DNA of 64,000 bases from Mercurialis annua (Eukaryota; Streptophyta; Magnoliopsida; Malpighiales; Euphorbiaceae): contig NC_065574.1 in assembly GCF_937616625.2 (NCBI RefSeq), positions 10,914,501-10,978,500 on the forward strand, in the 5' to 3' direction. The notes below the pieces were generated by a model. The model was not told where the DNA came from. It saw only the letters and a program-made list of their open reading frames with translations, and ran no database searches. Shown in pieces: positions 42,999 through 55,269 of the stretch; the stretch's first letter is position 1, and each line of letters begins with the position of its first letter. The position numbers were made by a program, and so were the translations under genes.

Positions 42999-43382
42999 CA
43001 AAAATCCTTTAGAAAAATAAGCGTCCTCACATTATATGCACCCCGAAACATTATTTCTAGGAGTAAAATAAAAGAACAGATCAACACCAACATATGAATT
43101 GATAAAGAAGAATTCTACTTTTCATGACCTCATATATTATTTAATTTTAAAAAATTCAAGATTAAAAAATGGACTATTTCTTTACAAAACTGTGCTCAAT
43201 TTCATATGCAGTAGTAGTATTTCAAACATAACGTGAGGAAATATTTAATAATTAACCCTAGATAAGTTGTAGCCGCAAAGTTGTCCTTTCTATTAAAAGT
43301 AGATATGTTTTATGTTAATTATTAGCGGGGTTTGTGAGAATTAATTTATATTATTAACTAATTTTTAAACATATAAACCATG
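42999..43382. other. AT-rich stretch, no recognised feature
   Basis: No gene or repeat seen. Confidence 0.4.
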
Positions 43383-43470
43383 GCCCAAAAGAACCGGAGG
43401 TTGAACTCTCGACCACATACAACAAGCAAGGCCTTAGACAATAGGCCAAGCCTTCCGAAGCGCTATAAAA
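43383..43470 (-). repeat. tRNA-derived SINE head
   Basis: On the minus strand GGCCTATTGTCTAAGGCC resembles box A and GAGAGTTCAACC resembles box B at tRNA-like spacing. The 5' end is near GCGCTTCGGAAGG. The tail is not clear. Confidence 0.45.
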
Positions 43471-43473
43471 TTA

Positions 43474-43495
43474 TTATATATATATATATATATAT
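43474..43495. repeat. TA dinucleotide microsatellite
   Basis: About ten TA units directly beside the SINE head. Confidence 0.85.
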
Positions 43496-43624
43496 CATAT
43501 CTAGACAGAGTTTAGGATATAGGGTTTAAATTAATGACGCTGCTTTAAAGTTTGGTTTCTTAATTGTTTTAATTAGTTACTCAATAGTAAAAACAAAAAA
43601 GAAAACAAAAATTACACCTTTTAC

Positions 43625-44400
43625 TTGGATATAAGATTTTGGGAATCATCCAACTTTATTCTAATTGTAAAATGATCACCCAATTTTAAAAAGTTATAAA
43701 ATAATTACCATAAAAATGAACTTTTTGTGGTTTTTTAGTGATTTCCGACCATTATTTTCTTACGTGGCTATCGGAGGTTGAGTTATTCCTCCCCTTTCGC
43801 CAGGGTCATACTACAATGCATGACGTCATCGTTCACGTCATCATTTTTTTTCTTAATATTTTTCAACATAACCAATAATAAAAAAAATTCATAAAAATTT
43901 CCACCAAACAGCAAAATTTGTCTGGGTATAAACCCAAACGATAGAACACATCTGGGTATGAACCCAGACAAAGTTGTTAGTCTGGGTTCATACCCAGACG
44001 AAGAATCTCGTCTGGGTATGAACTGAGACGATGATCTCTTCGTCTGGGTTCATATCCAAACAAAAAGAGGTTCATACCCATACACCAAAAACGATGATTA
44101 ACTGATTTTTTTTAAATTGAGTTTTAATGGATTTTTTTAAAAAATTGATATTTTATGATAAAGGTTAAAAAAATTAGAGAAGAAGACAATGGTGTGGAAT
44201 TTGAAGAGTTTTGTAGGATGACATGGTGAATAAGGGAATGCGTGACTCAGCATCCGATAGTCAGGTAGGAACATTGTCGCTTGAATTCATTAAAAAACCA
44301 CCGGAAGCTCACTTTTGTGTAGTAGAGTAACCATTTTATAATATTTTGAATTTGGATGACCATTTTGCAATTTGGACAAAGTTGGGTGACCCCAAATACT
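43625..44400. repeat. Inverted-repeat element with an internal palindromic array
   Basis: ATCCAACTTTATTCTAATTG with AAAATGATCACCCAATT at the left is opposed by AATTTGGATGACCATTTTG with CAAAGTTGGGTGACC at the right. The centre (43916-44095) has GTCTGGGTNNATACCCAGAC-type repeats. Confidence 0.65.
43916..44095. repeat. Array of GTCTGGGT...ACCCAGAC repeats
   Basis: About seven arms of TCTGGGTATGAACCCAGA or its inverse with small changes, spaced about 25-45 bp. Each unit is close to palindromic. Confidence 0.8.
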
Positions 44401-44625
44401 ATTACCCCTTTTACTTATTCAAATCCAAATAAAAAAAAATTAATCATTTTAATAAAATTAGAATAAATTTTGATTTGATCGTATCTGAATTAACAATTGA
44501 GTTCAGTTTTTTCTTAGTCCTAGATTCCCTAATTACTCATAAATACAAATGCTTTATCCGCAACATAAAATTTAATAAATCTATATAAATTCATTTCATA
44601 ATTTAAATGTATATAAAAATCGCAT

Positions 44626-44880
44626 AATGATGAAAAAAAGTTAAACCTTTAGGACTTGTTGTAATTTAAATCAAATCTTTTAATTTTTATAATAATAGTT
44701 AAATTGTATTTTTTTTTTTGCAATAATTGTTAAATTGGTGGCCAAACTTACAACAAAAAATCAAAGTTTAGCTATTATTGCAAATAAAAAAACAATTTGA
44801 CTATTATTATAAAAATTAAAAAGTTTCATTTAAATTGCAATAAATCATAAAGGTTTGACTTTTTTCGCCATTAAACCTAT
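44626..44880. repeat. MITE family 1, copy 4, abutting XIP-C
   Basis: TTAAACCTTTAGGACTTGTTG at the left is opposed by AAATCATAAAGGTTTGAC and CCATTAAACC at the right. It ends 11 bp from the XIP-C stop codon, so it probably supplies most of that 3' UTR. Confidence 0.75.
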
Positions 44881-44891
44881 AAAAATCCAAT

Positions 44892-47074
44892 TTAGACAAG
44901 AACCTTTGAAATAATTCTTGTGTACAAGGCAAATACAACACAAGCAATAAATGGCCCGACCCAAAACACCCAATGCCCATCCCAAAGCTCACCACCTCGA
45001 ACAACTGCTGACCCAAAACACTTCGCCGGATTCAACCCAGCTCCACCGTAGCCTTTAGCATCAGTAACCAACGCCGAGACATACCCAAGAAGCCCTAAAA
45101 CTGCTCCGATGGTCACAACTACAGTGACTCTACCAAAAGCCTTGGCTTGACGATCATCAAACGCTGATCTTATAGCAGCAAAAAGAAAAATAAACCCACA
45201 AATTGTCTCCATCCAAAGGGCTCGGCCGGTGGCTATACCCATAGTCGCCGCCGGTCCTTCTGGTCTGGATGCGTAGACGCGAATGGTGCAGCCACCGAGT
45301 GCATAAGTTCTCGCAGTGTCGGTGTTGATTACAGCCTTAAGTGCTAGGGCACCAATAATGCCACCAATGCATTGAGCTGAAATGTAAATGAAGGCTTTGG
45401 ATAGGGAAATTAGGCCGGTGAGTGCGGCGGCGAAGGTGACGGTTGGGTTAATGAAGCCACCGGAGATGGGAAATGTAGCAATAACGAGAGTTGATATTAT
45501 GAAGGCAGTAAGGATTGATATTATAAGAAGTGGTATTGTTGTTTGAGTTTGTGAAGTGGAAATGGCAATGGTGTCTAGGGCAAATGCTAGAATTGCTGTG
45601 CCCATTAACTCTGCCAAAGAGGCTCTCCATATCTGTAATAAAGAAAAATAAATATTTTTGAACAATAAGATTTTTGTAATATATTCAAAAAAAAAAAGGT
45701 TTTTGTAATATTATAATGAACAGAGTAATCAAATTAAGGCATGAATTTCAGTTTCTTTCTTTTCTCTAATTTAACTTATATTTTTATTTTTGATGATGGT
45801 AATTTTTTATTAGTTTGGAAGAGTAAATAAATTTATCCACAACTGTGATGAAGTTAATAAATATACTTTTAATATTAAAATTGAACAGTTTGATCTAATA
45901 ATTTTATATTTTAAAGAAAATATAAAAAATGAGCGATCTAATAAATAAAATTAAATATAATATAATATAGTGTTTTAAGTTATTTTATGAGAAATTAGTC
46001 TATATTTAAACAGAATCATAATTTTATGATAACAACATAAAAATATAAAAAACAATTATAACAACCGAAAAATTTAGATAACATTTAATAGATAATATCT
46101 ATTTGAACTAATTAATCATAAAAATAAGCTAATGGACTCAAAGACAATTAGTATTTATATGTCGGATATTTCCTTTTTTTTTATTTGCTATTTGAATATA
46201 TTGACAAAAGCTATAAAATTTATGGACTAAACTAACAAAATGTTTTGATAATGTAGGGAGAGATTTTTAGGTAGATTCAGTCTATCACGTCATCCGTAAA
46301 CTAACCTATCACATTATGACACGCCATTAAAACAATGGCACTATCGTAATTTTGTTTATTACTTATTTACACTTTTGAATATTAAATTGCGATAGTGCCA
46401 TTATTTTAATGATGTGTCATAATGTGATAGGTTTAGTCCACGGATGACGTGGTGAACTGAGTCTACCTAAGAATTTTTCCATTATAGATAGTATGACATG
46501 TTTTTATTTTAATATCTGCACCAACGAGTGAATTGTAGCTTGATATAATGTATTTAAACCCGATTATTGAAATTGCTCAAGATATCCTTTTTTAACTTCT
46601 AGAATCTATTTCTTAGTTTAAGATCCAAATGTTAGATTAGCTGCCATATTAATGAACACAAATTCATTTGACATCGCAATTAAGGTGCCAAGTTTAGTGA
46701 CATTTGGATAATAAAAAATTAATTTGATACAGTGGATAAAATTGAGGTATTCCAAGGTGAAAAATACAGATACTTACCTTCAAAGAGATGAGCTCTTCAA
46801 AGCCAAGGATTTTTCTGATGGAACTTTGCTTCTTTTCCTGAGTTTGTAGTCGTCCATTTTGCCTGCAAATTTTGAATGCACAGAGCAGTAAATAAATTGC
46901 AAACAATATAACAAATATACAGTATAAATATTAAATTTCTTTTTAATTAAATATTAATTTTGGAACTTGCATTGTTGCAGAAGCCTCTGGTTGGTGAGGG
47001 TTACTCAGATAAATGTTTTCTTCATCTGGAACAACTCCTTCATATGCAGCCATCCTTTTTGTGATGCTTTCCAT
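44892..47074 (-). CDS. XIP-C, X intrinsic protein aquaporin with NPAKC
   Basis: Predicted aquaporin of 309 aa. Exon 1 is 47074-46971, exon 2 46862-46778 and exon 3 45632-44892 (starting IWRAS). Intron 1 (46970-46863, 108 bp) starts with GC (AT|GCAAGT); no GT choice keeps the frame. Intron 2 (1145 bp) is GT-AG and carries a MITE. The start could be the Met seven codons further in (47053, MAAYEG), which aligns with XIP-B; the upstream ATG is in frame. First NPA box is N-P-T (125-127), LGGC about 175-178. The second box is N-P-A-K-C (264-268): Lys replaces the Arg that forms the selectivity filter in nearly all aquaporins (codon AAG, 45023-45021). The frame is otherwise intact. Altered selectivity is an inference. 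Confidence 0.92.
46256..46497. repeat. MITE family 2, copy 2, in XIP-C intron 2
   Basis: GGGAGAGATTTTTAGGTAGA and TTCAGTCTATCACGTCATCC are opposed by GGATGACGTGGTGAACTGAG and TCTACCTAAGAATTTTTCC. Long, well-matched arms of about 110 bp. Confidence 0.85.
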
Positions 47075-47115
47075 GGCTTAATATTACTTCATTTTGGTAG
47101 GGTTCAAAATATACA

Positions 47116-47123
47116 TATTTATA
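47116..47123 (-). promoter_or_regulatory. TATA box of XIP-C
   Basis: CTATAAATA on the minus strand about 45 bp before the first ATG, the same spacing as in XIP-A and XIP-B. Confidence 0.55.
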
Positions 47124-47486
47124 GTCTACAATATTAGTCATGCAACTTGGACCTAATTAAAGTAATATAAATTATTAGTCCCAAATTATTATAATATTTC
47201 ATTCATTAATCTTTAATTGGTTTTTCATATAGAATAGGAGGTTGGAATTTGAATATTTTTAATTTTGAACATAATAATTCTATATTACTAGGTTATGCTT
47301 GTAGCAACAATCATATTGTTTTAATCTTAATATCAATTTAGCAGTGAAATACCATTGAGCTATAACTCAAATAGTATAAGCGTTGACAGAAAACTGCTTG
47401 CTAAATTGTGGGTACAAATCCTCCTATCCTCAATTATCAAAAAAAAATTAGCAGCGAAATATATTAGAAATAATAAAATTATAGTG
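47124..47486. other. Upstream region of XIP-C, AT-rich
   Basis: No repeat boundary or gene seen. Confidence 0.4.
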
Positions 47487-47784
47487 GCTTAATACATAAT
47501 TTGACCCCTAAACTATACCATTTTATTCTCTGCGACCTCTAAACTAATTTCGTTTTCTTTTGGACCTCTTAACTCTTTTTTTTGTTCTATTTAACCCCTC
47601 ACACGGAATGTGCAAACCACGCGCGATGACGTGGATAAAATTGCTGACATGGCTTTTCTGACATGGGGTTAAATAGAATAAAAAAAATAGTTAAAAGGTT
47701 CAATGGAACACTAAAATAGTTTAGAGGTTATAGGGAATAAAAGGGTAAGGTTTATGGGTCAAAAAATATATTAAGCCTAAATAT
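47487..47784. repeat. Inverted-repeat MITE
   Basis: GGCTTAATACATAATTTGAC with CCCTAAACTATACCATTTTA is opposed by TAAGGTTTATGGGTCAAA and ATATATTAAGCC. Inner CTAACTCTTTTTTTTGTTC/GAATAAAAAAAATAGTT are paired. Confidence 0.7.
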
Positions 47785-48179
47785 ATTTTTTTAATTTAAA
47801 ATAAAAAGTAATATACTTTACATATTATTTGAAAAACTCATCTAAGGCTTTAAAAGTCATGAAATTTAGCGTGTTTTCCAATTTTAACACAAATTTTAAA
47901 AATTCAGAATTGATTTGAAAGTTTGAAATTGCAAAAAATTAAAAGTTGGCGTATTAAAATTGGAAATTCGTGAAACACACTAAAAATTATAATATTTTAA
48001 AAAATTTAGTCTTTTTTTAATATTATCACAGTATAGTAAATTTATATATTTTATAATATCGTTAAAAACAGACAAACTTCATTCATCATTATTGAAATGT
48101 AAACAAATATTTACATGTACAAGAAGTTATATTATGTAATTATTTGACTAAATTTCAATATTATTTTATTTTTCTAGAA

Positions 48180-48545
48180 GATTAAATGGATAAAAATTAA
48201 ATAATTATATTTTGGAGAAGGTTAAATGGGTAAAAATTAAAAGTTTGAAGGTGTAATAGGAAAATAAAATAAATTCAGGGGTCAAATAGAACAAAATAGT
48301 GTAGTTCGTGTGTTCAATAGAACAATTTATGCTTTTTAATTATCCTTCACGCGCTTCAAAGCGTTTGAAAACACGCGCTTTTGCCACGTTGGAGGAAAAA
48401 GGTCAGATCGGCAAAAAAATTGCAGTTGACGGGTTAAATAGAACAAAAAATAAAGTTAACAGGTCCAATAGAATATCAAATTAGTTTAAGAGTCTCAGAG
48501 AATAAAAGTGTATAGTTTAGGGGTCAAATGATGTATTATAGTCTC
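48180..48545. repeat. Related element, right half
   Basis: Ends TATAGTTTAGGGGTCAAATG, ATGTATTATA, the inverse of the end at 47490. It contains a CACGCGCTTCAAAGCG...AAACACGCGCTTTTG palindrome at 48348-48382. The left limit is unclear. Confidence 0.5.
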
Positions 48546-50170
48546 ACCTAATGGATTTAACTTTTAATGATTGATTATTTAATATGATATTAGACTATAA
48601 TCAAAAAGTTCAGAATCTAATTTTTGATAATTGTCGATCTTTTTTATTAATTAAATATTTAAACACAAGATAATATATATTTAGAACATGTACTTATTTA
48701 TGTTTTAAATTCAATGAGCGTTTATATCCGGATGAATTAAATTATATAATGAAATCATACTTGAAGTTGTTAGGGATAATAAAATTATTATTAGAATCTC
48801 ACCTGACAAGTTAATTGGTTATTTAGTGTGATATTAGAGCCTCAATATATAATCGAAAAATTTAAAGTTTAATCTATCAACAACTTCATTTGATTAATGA
48901 AAATATTTTGGCAAGATAAATTGGATGAGTATTTGTTTATTCTTCAATGCCAACGGACATTAACATACATAAATATATTAAAGATAATAAAATTATTGTT
49001 GAAACAATATCTAATAATTTAACTTTTTGAATGAATCTGTTATTTCACAAAATTCTCACCTCAAGAGTTTGATTTTACATATTTTGGGGCAACTCATGAA
49101 CAAAATATAATTATTAAATTCCACAACAGATTCTTGAATGTTTGGAAATTTATTTATGGCATGAAACAACCCTAGCATACAACTGCTTAGTTCATTTTTA
49201 TGTTTTGTTCAAACAATTGATTATCATGCTGTATATTTGAGCTAATAAAAAAATTATTAATATATAATGAAATATGTCAACTATGGAATTATTTTATGAA
49301 ACATTTGGCCTTTTCTTTATATAATTGGAAAAGAAGAGTATTTTTTTTGGTAAGTCTATCCGGTTTTCAAGGTTTCGCCCTGATTAATCCGGATCCGACC
49401 CGCAAAAGAAGAGCATTTGTGGAAGGATTTAAACTCAAGATTTTAATAGTTTGATGTCCAACGACCATGATAGTTTGATATCCAACGGTATATCATTTGA
49501 TTTATAGCTTGTTGGTACATTTGTGCTCATTAATTTAAAAAATAATTTTCAAAACATTCCACACAGATAATTTTAATTTTTTTGGTGTGCATGCATAGTT
49601 AGTTCTCTTATAATTATTATTTCAATAACTTAATGATTCTATTACTTAATAATTGTTTTAAGGAATCAATTCTGTTTCACATTATATAATTAAGAATTTT
49701 GTTATTTAATAAATATATTTCTAAAGAAATTTTATTGTGGAAATTTTAAAGTAATTTATTAAATAAAATAATACTAATGTCAATATTTTATTAGAAATTC
49801 TTTTAAACTATAATTTTTATGATCATTTTTTATTTAAAAATTGAATATGTTGGTTGTATTATTTCAACAATTTCTTAATTTTAATCTATATGTAAAGTTA
49901 ATTTTAAATATACTTAATCATTTCATATATTAAAAAAATGATATACTGTTATTAAAGGCCTAACATTATTCAAAAATCAAATTTTTATAACTTTTAAAAT
50001 CTATTCAAACCTTTTAAAATTTATAAATTTATCTTAATTTAACTGATTCACTAAAAAAATCTATCCAAACCTTTTAAAAGTTATAAATTTATCCCAATTT
50101 GATCTAGAAATTTATCCAATCTTTTTAAATCAATCTATTCAAATTATGTAGTATCCCAATCAACAACTGT
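48546..50170. other. AT-rich intergenic stretch
   Basis: No gene found. Two similar segments mentioning ATATTAGA...TCTAAT near 48580 and 48830 suggest decayed repeats. 49345-49430 has a less AT-rich fragment (TCCGGATCCGACCCGC) that I cannot assign. Confidence 0.4.
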
Positions 50171-50171
50171 A

Positions 50172-50260
50172 ACCAATGATCTCTTAGCTCAATTGGTTAG
50201 AAGTGAGTTCTAAGTCTCTAGAGGTCTTGGGTTCTACTTCCCATTGAGATAAAATTGTAT
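50172..50260 (+). repeat. tRNA-like SINE head
   Basis: TCTCTTAGCTCAATTGGTTA fits an A box and TTGGGTTCTACTTCCCA fits a B box. Five acceptor-stem pairs are possible (ATCTC/GAGAT) but the anticodon stem is poor, so it is a SINE head or tRNA relic. 50261-50515 may be its body or an unrelated remnant. Confidence 0.5.
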
Positions 50261-50714
50261 GTGGAGATTATTTAATAATTTATGGAAAGGGCATATATTT
50301 GGACTTGAAATTTACAGAAAAAGCAACAAGCAGGACGTAGAAGCGCCAGCTGCGATATTATTCTATCGTGATGGCGAGATTTGTAGACGATGAATTCAAA
50401 ATAAACAGCATGTATGGCGTGAATGGCGTGAATTTTGTTGCATATTATAAATACTTGTATACGTCAAATGTTGTAAATGTAATAGTATTTATTTTGGACA
50501 TTTCTATCAAAAAATAAATCGACAGCTATTTTTCTTTCCAATTTTCTTAAATTGCATATTTAATTACTACGTAGGCTATTAAATCAATTTTTAAAAATCA
50601 GATAGATTTTTGAAAATTTATAACTTTGAAAGATCTGAATAGATTCTTTTCAGAGGTTAAAACTTCTAATAATAATGAAAATTATATAAATGAATAGTTA
50701 CTCAATAAATTAAA

Positions 50715-51031
50715 GGGTTAATTACATATAAAATCACCACCTTTACACGAAATTGCAAAAATAACATGACCTTTAAAACGTGGTAATTCAGGGCATCACC
50801 TTTCATTTCTTTTTAAAAATAACACAGGCACGTTTTTAGAAAATTTTTTGCTGATTTGGACACCCAATGAGAGTGCCACGTGTCATGCCACGTCAGTAAA
50901 AACGCCTCTAAAAATCTGCCCGTGCTATTTTTGAAAAGAAATGAAAGGTGTGCCTTGAATTGCCACATTTTAAAGGTCGTGTTATTTTTGCAATTTCGTG
51001 TAAAGGTGGTGATTTTATATGTAATTAACCC
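50715..51031. mobile_element. Mutator-like MITE (317 bp), 9-bp target duplication
   Basis: Ends GGGTTAATTACATATAAAAT and ATTTTATATGTAATTAACCC, with long arms (CACCACCTTTACACGAAATT). Target duplication TAAATTAAA at 50706-50714 and 51032-51040. Confidence 0.95.
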
Positions 51032-51040
51032 TAAATTAAA

Positions 51041-51780
51041 AGAACTATATTAGAATAATAATGAGAGCTATTTGATGCAGTCATAGAATAGGGTTTTTTT
51101 CAACCATCAAAAGATTATCTAAATATATAAATAGTTTAAATATTAAAATTATGATTTTAAAACCGCTTGATTTTTGAAGTTTCAAACTTTCCTTCTTCAA
51201 TATAGATTTAAAAGTTATATTCAAACCGCTAGATTTGTTAAAATTTTATATTTTCCGATCTTCATCTTTAAAAAAAATAAAAAATATATATTTTTATCCT
51301 CAAAGCACCTTTGATTATTAAGAAAATTCAACAAAGGTTATAATAAGGCTTAATAAATTTTAGATCTAAAAAGATTTATAGATTAAAAATTTAAAATAAT
51401 ATAAATATAAAAAAAATATCGTAGAGATAAATAATAATTTGGGCGGAGAGAAGATGATTTTCTGATTAAGATCGGAAACTATCATTACATTTTTTTTATG
51501 AATAACATCTATTTTTATTTTTATTTTTAATTTTGGATTTGTTTACATAATAGTTGATTGTATGTGAAAAGAATATGAGTATAATGGAATGGTTACATAG
51601 TCCTGACGTTGCACCTTCATTGAAATAAAAAAATATATAAGTGAAAATTCTATTTGTTTTTTTAAATTCCCTTCAAGGCATAGTAGTGGACTAACGAATA
51701 AAACTGCAATTTAGAATACAAAATTCCACAGGTCATTTCTATCATTTGAGTCTCCTTCAGCCGAATTCAAAAGAAAAAAA
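51041..51780. other. AT-rich stretch, no recognised feature
   Basis: No gene or repeat boundary seen. Confidence 0.4.
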
Positions 51781-51782
51781 TA

Positions 51783-52095
51783 CTCCCTCCGTCCCGTAAA
51801 GATAGAAAAAGTACCCATTTTACAAGAATTAAGAAAGTAGTTATTTATAGGTAATTTGTGATAATTTGTCTAAATTACCCTTTGTACTTTATTAGTTATG
51901 TACATTTTCCAAAGCCACTCTACTAATTATAGCACTTACAACTCATTTGTTTATCTTTTCAAAATATGCATTTAATGTTTTATGATAAGCATGTAGGGGT
52001 ATTTTGATAATTTTTGACTTAACTAACTCTACTTTTTCTATTTTTATGGGATAAAAAAAGGTGGTACTTTTTCTATCTTTATGGGACGGAGGGAG
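51783..52095. mobile_element. Stowaway (Tc1/mariner) MITE, 313 bp
   Basis: Ends CTCCCTCCGTCCCGTAAAG and CTTTATGGGACGGAGGGAG with TA target duplications (51781-51782, 52096-52097). CTCCCTCCGTCCC is the classic Stowaway terminal repeat. Confidence 0.97.
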
Positions 52096-52097
52096 TA

Positions 52098-53035
52098 TAA
52101 ACTTATGCTGCATGTCCTTTTTAATTTATATATAATTTTTTTACAGTCATTTAGATAATTTTTAATTGCTTACATGAAAGAGAAACTAAATTCATATATC
52201 CAAAGTGGATATATATATTTTGAATAAAAAAAATTAACGGTACTTTGACCATACAATTTTATCATTTGTGTCAGTTATATCCAATCACCTAATAAGAAAG
52301 ATAAATGATATTTATCAAAACAAAGATGAATGATAAAATTGAAAAAAAAAATAGTTCATAATTAAAAAAATTATAAAATTTTAAGAAATTATTCATCTAA
52401 TTTTACAAAAATTTATATGTTGTTACTAAAATATTTGTATTACTATAGCAAAATTCAAAAGTTCTCTAAATATGGAATGATTTAACATAAAAAATAACTT
52501 AAATATTAAACTATATTTTATTTTTATTAAGGACAAATTATTTTTAAATTTAAATTTTTGTGTCTTTTATCAATTACAATCAAGTTTTTAAATTTTTATA
52601 ATTATGTCTAATTTGGAAAGTTTTTTTGCAATTATGTCAAAAAAATTAAATTTCATTTTTAAAATTTAAACCTTTCCGTCTTTTATCAATTCCGACCAAA
52701 TTTTTATAAAAAATATTTTTAGAAGTTAGACAATATTTTAAAATTTGGCCGTAATTAACAAAGTACGTAAAAGTTTGAATTTCGAAAATGAAACTCAAAA
52801 TAATTTTGGACAAAATTACAAAGCAATCCTTTCAAATTGGATAAAATTGTAAAACTAAAAGATATGATTTTTATTTGATTCTCTAACGCAATTGACTAAA
52901 AATATGAAATTATCGGGCCAACCTGTTAATTTTTCTTTTCTAGAATATATGTTAAAATTTCATCATAGTTACGGATATATGAATTTATTTTACCTAAATG
53001 AAATTCAACATATTAAAAAATTATATTTTAGCAAA
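52098..53035. other. AT-rich stretch downstream of XIP-D
   Basis: No gene. 52530-52870 has weak inverted homology (GACAAATTATTTTTAAATT / AATAATTTTGGACAAAATT), perhaps an old MITE. Confidence 0.4.
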
Positions 53036-54753
53036 CTACTCCATGCCTTCTTTTGGTAAGGTCAAAGTAAAACCATAATAAACAATACAAGCCAAAAACG
53101 GTCCAACCCAAAAAACCCAATGCCCATACCACAATGAACCTCCATGCACCAAAGCTGACCCTAAACATCTCGCAGGGTTCAACCCCACACCACCGTAGCC
53201 ACTCTTTCCCGTTACAGTAATCGAAACAAAAACTGCTAATCCCATAGTTGCAGCCAACACAACACAAATCATTACTAATCCAAGTTCTTTAAACCTTCTC
53301 TTATCAAACGCAACCGTTACACCAACAAACAACACCAAAAAAGTGCAACAAAATTCAAGAACTAGTGCAGTCTCTAGGGTTATTCCAGTTCCGTTTCGGT
53401 CGTTTATTTCGCACCCTCCTAACGAGTATTTTTGCGCTGTATTTGCGTCCATTACGCTCTTGATTATCGTATAAGATATGATTGAACCGAGACATTGCGC
53501 CGTGATATAGAACACGGCGCGAAGTAATGATGTGAAGCCTTTTAGGGCAGCAATGATCGTGAAAATTGGATTCATGTGACCTCCGGATAGAGGGATAGTT
53601 GCTAAAAGAAAAAAGAAGGCGATGATAAAGACAGCAAATGGGACTAGAATTTTATTAGGTTTTTCGGATTCATTTGATGATTCTAAGCATGAGATTATGG
53701 AAATTGTTAGTGTGAATACAAGGAAGGTTGTTGCTATAAGCTCAGTAAATGTTGCTCTCCACATCTGTAAAATTTATGAACATAAACATGAGGAACATAT
53801 ACTTATAGAGATATAGGGTAATTGAATTTAAGGGTACTTAAACCATTCTATTTTTGCAATTTGATAACCAAATTTTAACTAATTTTATTATGGTTAGTAA
53901 ACCTTAATTTTATATCAATGTGAGGTTTTCAGTGACAAATGTATACATATATAGCAACCGGATTTTATTTTGTTTTACTTTAAAATTTGTCATGTACATA
54001 CATAATTTGATCTAAATTAACATTCTGATACAAAATAAAATTATACATATATGACAAGTTTTCAAAATAAAATTACTAAAATCTAATTTTTACATGTCAA
54101 AATCTAGTTGGCACATATATATTTTGGCCAGAAAAATATAATTTGAAATAAAATTAAAATTTAATAATCAAAATTAAAATAAGTCAAAGTTAAGTCACCA
54201 AAATGCATAAAATGATAATTTGGAAACCGTCAGGATCAATTTCCACATGCACATACTAAACTAAATCAATAAGCTATCAGTAATTTTTCTGTTTAATTTC
54301 ATTTTGATCATAAAACATTAATTTATTCAATTTAGATAATAAATTTCAAAATTTCAAGTAACAAAAAGTTCTTTATTGATATTATTCCAAATTAAGTCTG
54401 AAACAATTGCCACATTTTATTTTTTCTTACATTTAAATTTTATTTTATTTCATTTCGATGTAAGAACAAAAATATATAGTTTCATGATGTGGCAAGATAT
54501 TGAACAAAAAATAAAGTTCAACATCTAAATTGAAATGAACTAAAATTTGATTATCAAAATGAATTAAAATTTAAAACCGGGTTTTCTTTTTTACCTCTAG
54601 AGAAAAGAACTCATCTGCCCCAACGTGATCAAGAAAGTTTGTCTTTGAAGATTTTGTAAATATGAAATTTTTGATTGTCTGGCCATTTTCAAGTGATTTT
54701 GATGCAAATGGTGATTGATGATTAGCAACTTGTGGGATAACATTCGAATCCAT
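53036..54753 (-). CDS. XIP-D, X intrinsic protein aquaporin (two exons)
   Basis: Predicted aquaporin of 295 aa. Exon 1 is 54753-54595 (53 codons, donor GAG|GTAAAA), the intron 54594-53765 (830 bp) and exon 2 53764-53036, starting MWRATFTEL. The 53-residue N-terminus is polar and unlike the MAAY-type N-terminus of XIP-B, XIP-C and XIP-E. First NPA box N-P-I (118-120), LGGC in YSLGGCEI, second box NPARC intact. The two-exon layout, F-rich second membrane segment (IIAFFFLLAT) and GYGGVGLNPARC are shared with XIP-A, so the two form one subgroup. The intron contains a worn Mutator-like MITE. Function from family only: a plasma-membrane channel for small solutes. Confidence 0.93.
53816..54236. repeat. 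Worn Mutator-like MITE in the XIP-D intron
   Basis: Layout and words match the element at 28006: GGGTAATTGA start, GGTTTTACTTTRAAA, ATACATAATTT, TATGACAAGTTTTCA, TTGGCCAGAAAA, and a GGATCAATT near the end. Ends are eroded. Confidence 0.55.
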
Positions 54754-55269
54754 ATGCCTTAAATCTATAATAAATCAAGAAAATTAAGGAAAAGATTCTT
54801 TAAGGATGTCAAATATAAATTTTGTTTTTAACCATTTGATTTTGCTGATCAAAGACTGATTTCAACTATAAAGATCCTAAAGTTAAATATTGTTAAATTT
54901 TGTAATTTAGCCCTAAAATTACTAGGTGAAGTATATTCATCATGCATACTATAAGGTTCCCTTATTCTTTTGTAGATAATGATTAAACAATGAAATTGAA
55001 CGTATTACTAAGAACTAGCGAGGATAACTAAGGGTATTTATCTGGATATGCTCTTCTCTTCTCTAGTTAAAGTTCGATTTGTTTATGCCACTAATTTATA
55101 ATAGTTGATCAAATTATTAGCATAATATTGCTATATGTCCCCTTAATTAAGGATTAATTTAAAATTCTAAGCACCTATTTCTTAAGTGGAGTATTTTTTT
55201 TAAAAAAAAAAACAAGTTTTAAATACTGGGGAAAAACAGCAAAAAAAGACCAAATTTCCAAAAAAACGC
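54754..55269. other. Upstream region of XIP-D
   Basis: No gene or repeat seen. TTTATATTTG on the minus strand near 54810 is a possible weak TATA box. The LINE poly-A (poly-T on this strand) begins at 55270. Confidence 0.4.

Noticed and set aside
43916..44095. CRISPR-like spaced repeats
   Set aside because: Plant nuclear DNA; the units alternate in orientation and the intervals are irregular and themselves related.
50172..50250. Possible functional tRNA gene
   Set aside because: A and B boxes are present, but the acceptor stem pairs only in part and the anticodon stem is poor; a SINE head is more likely.
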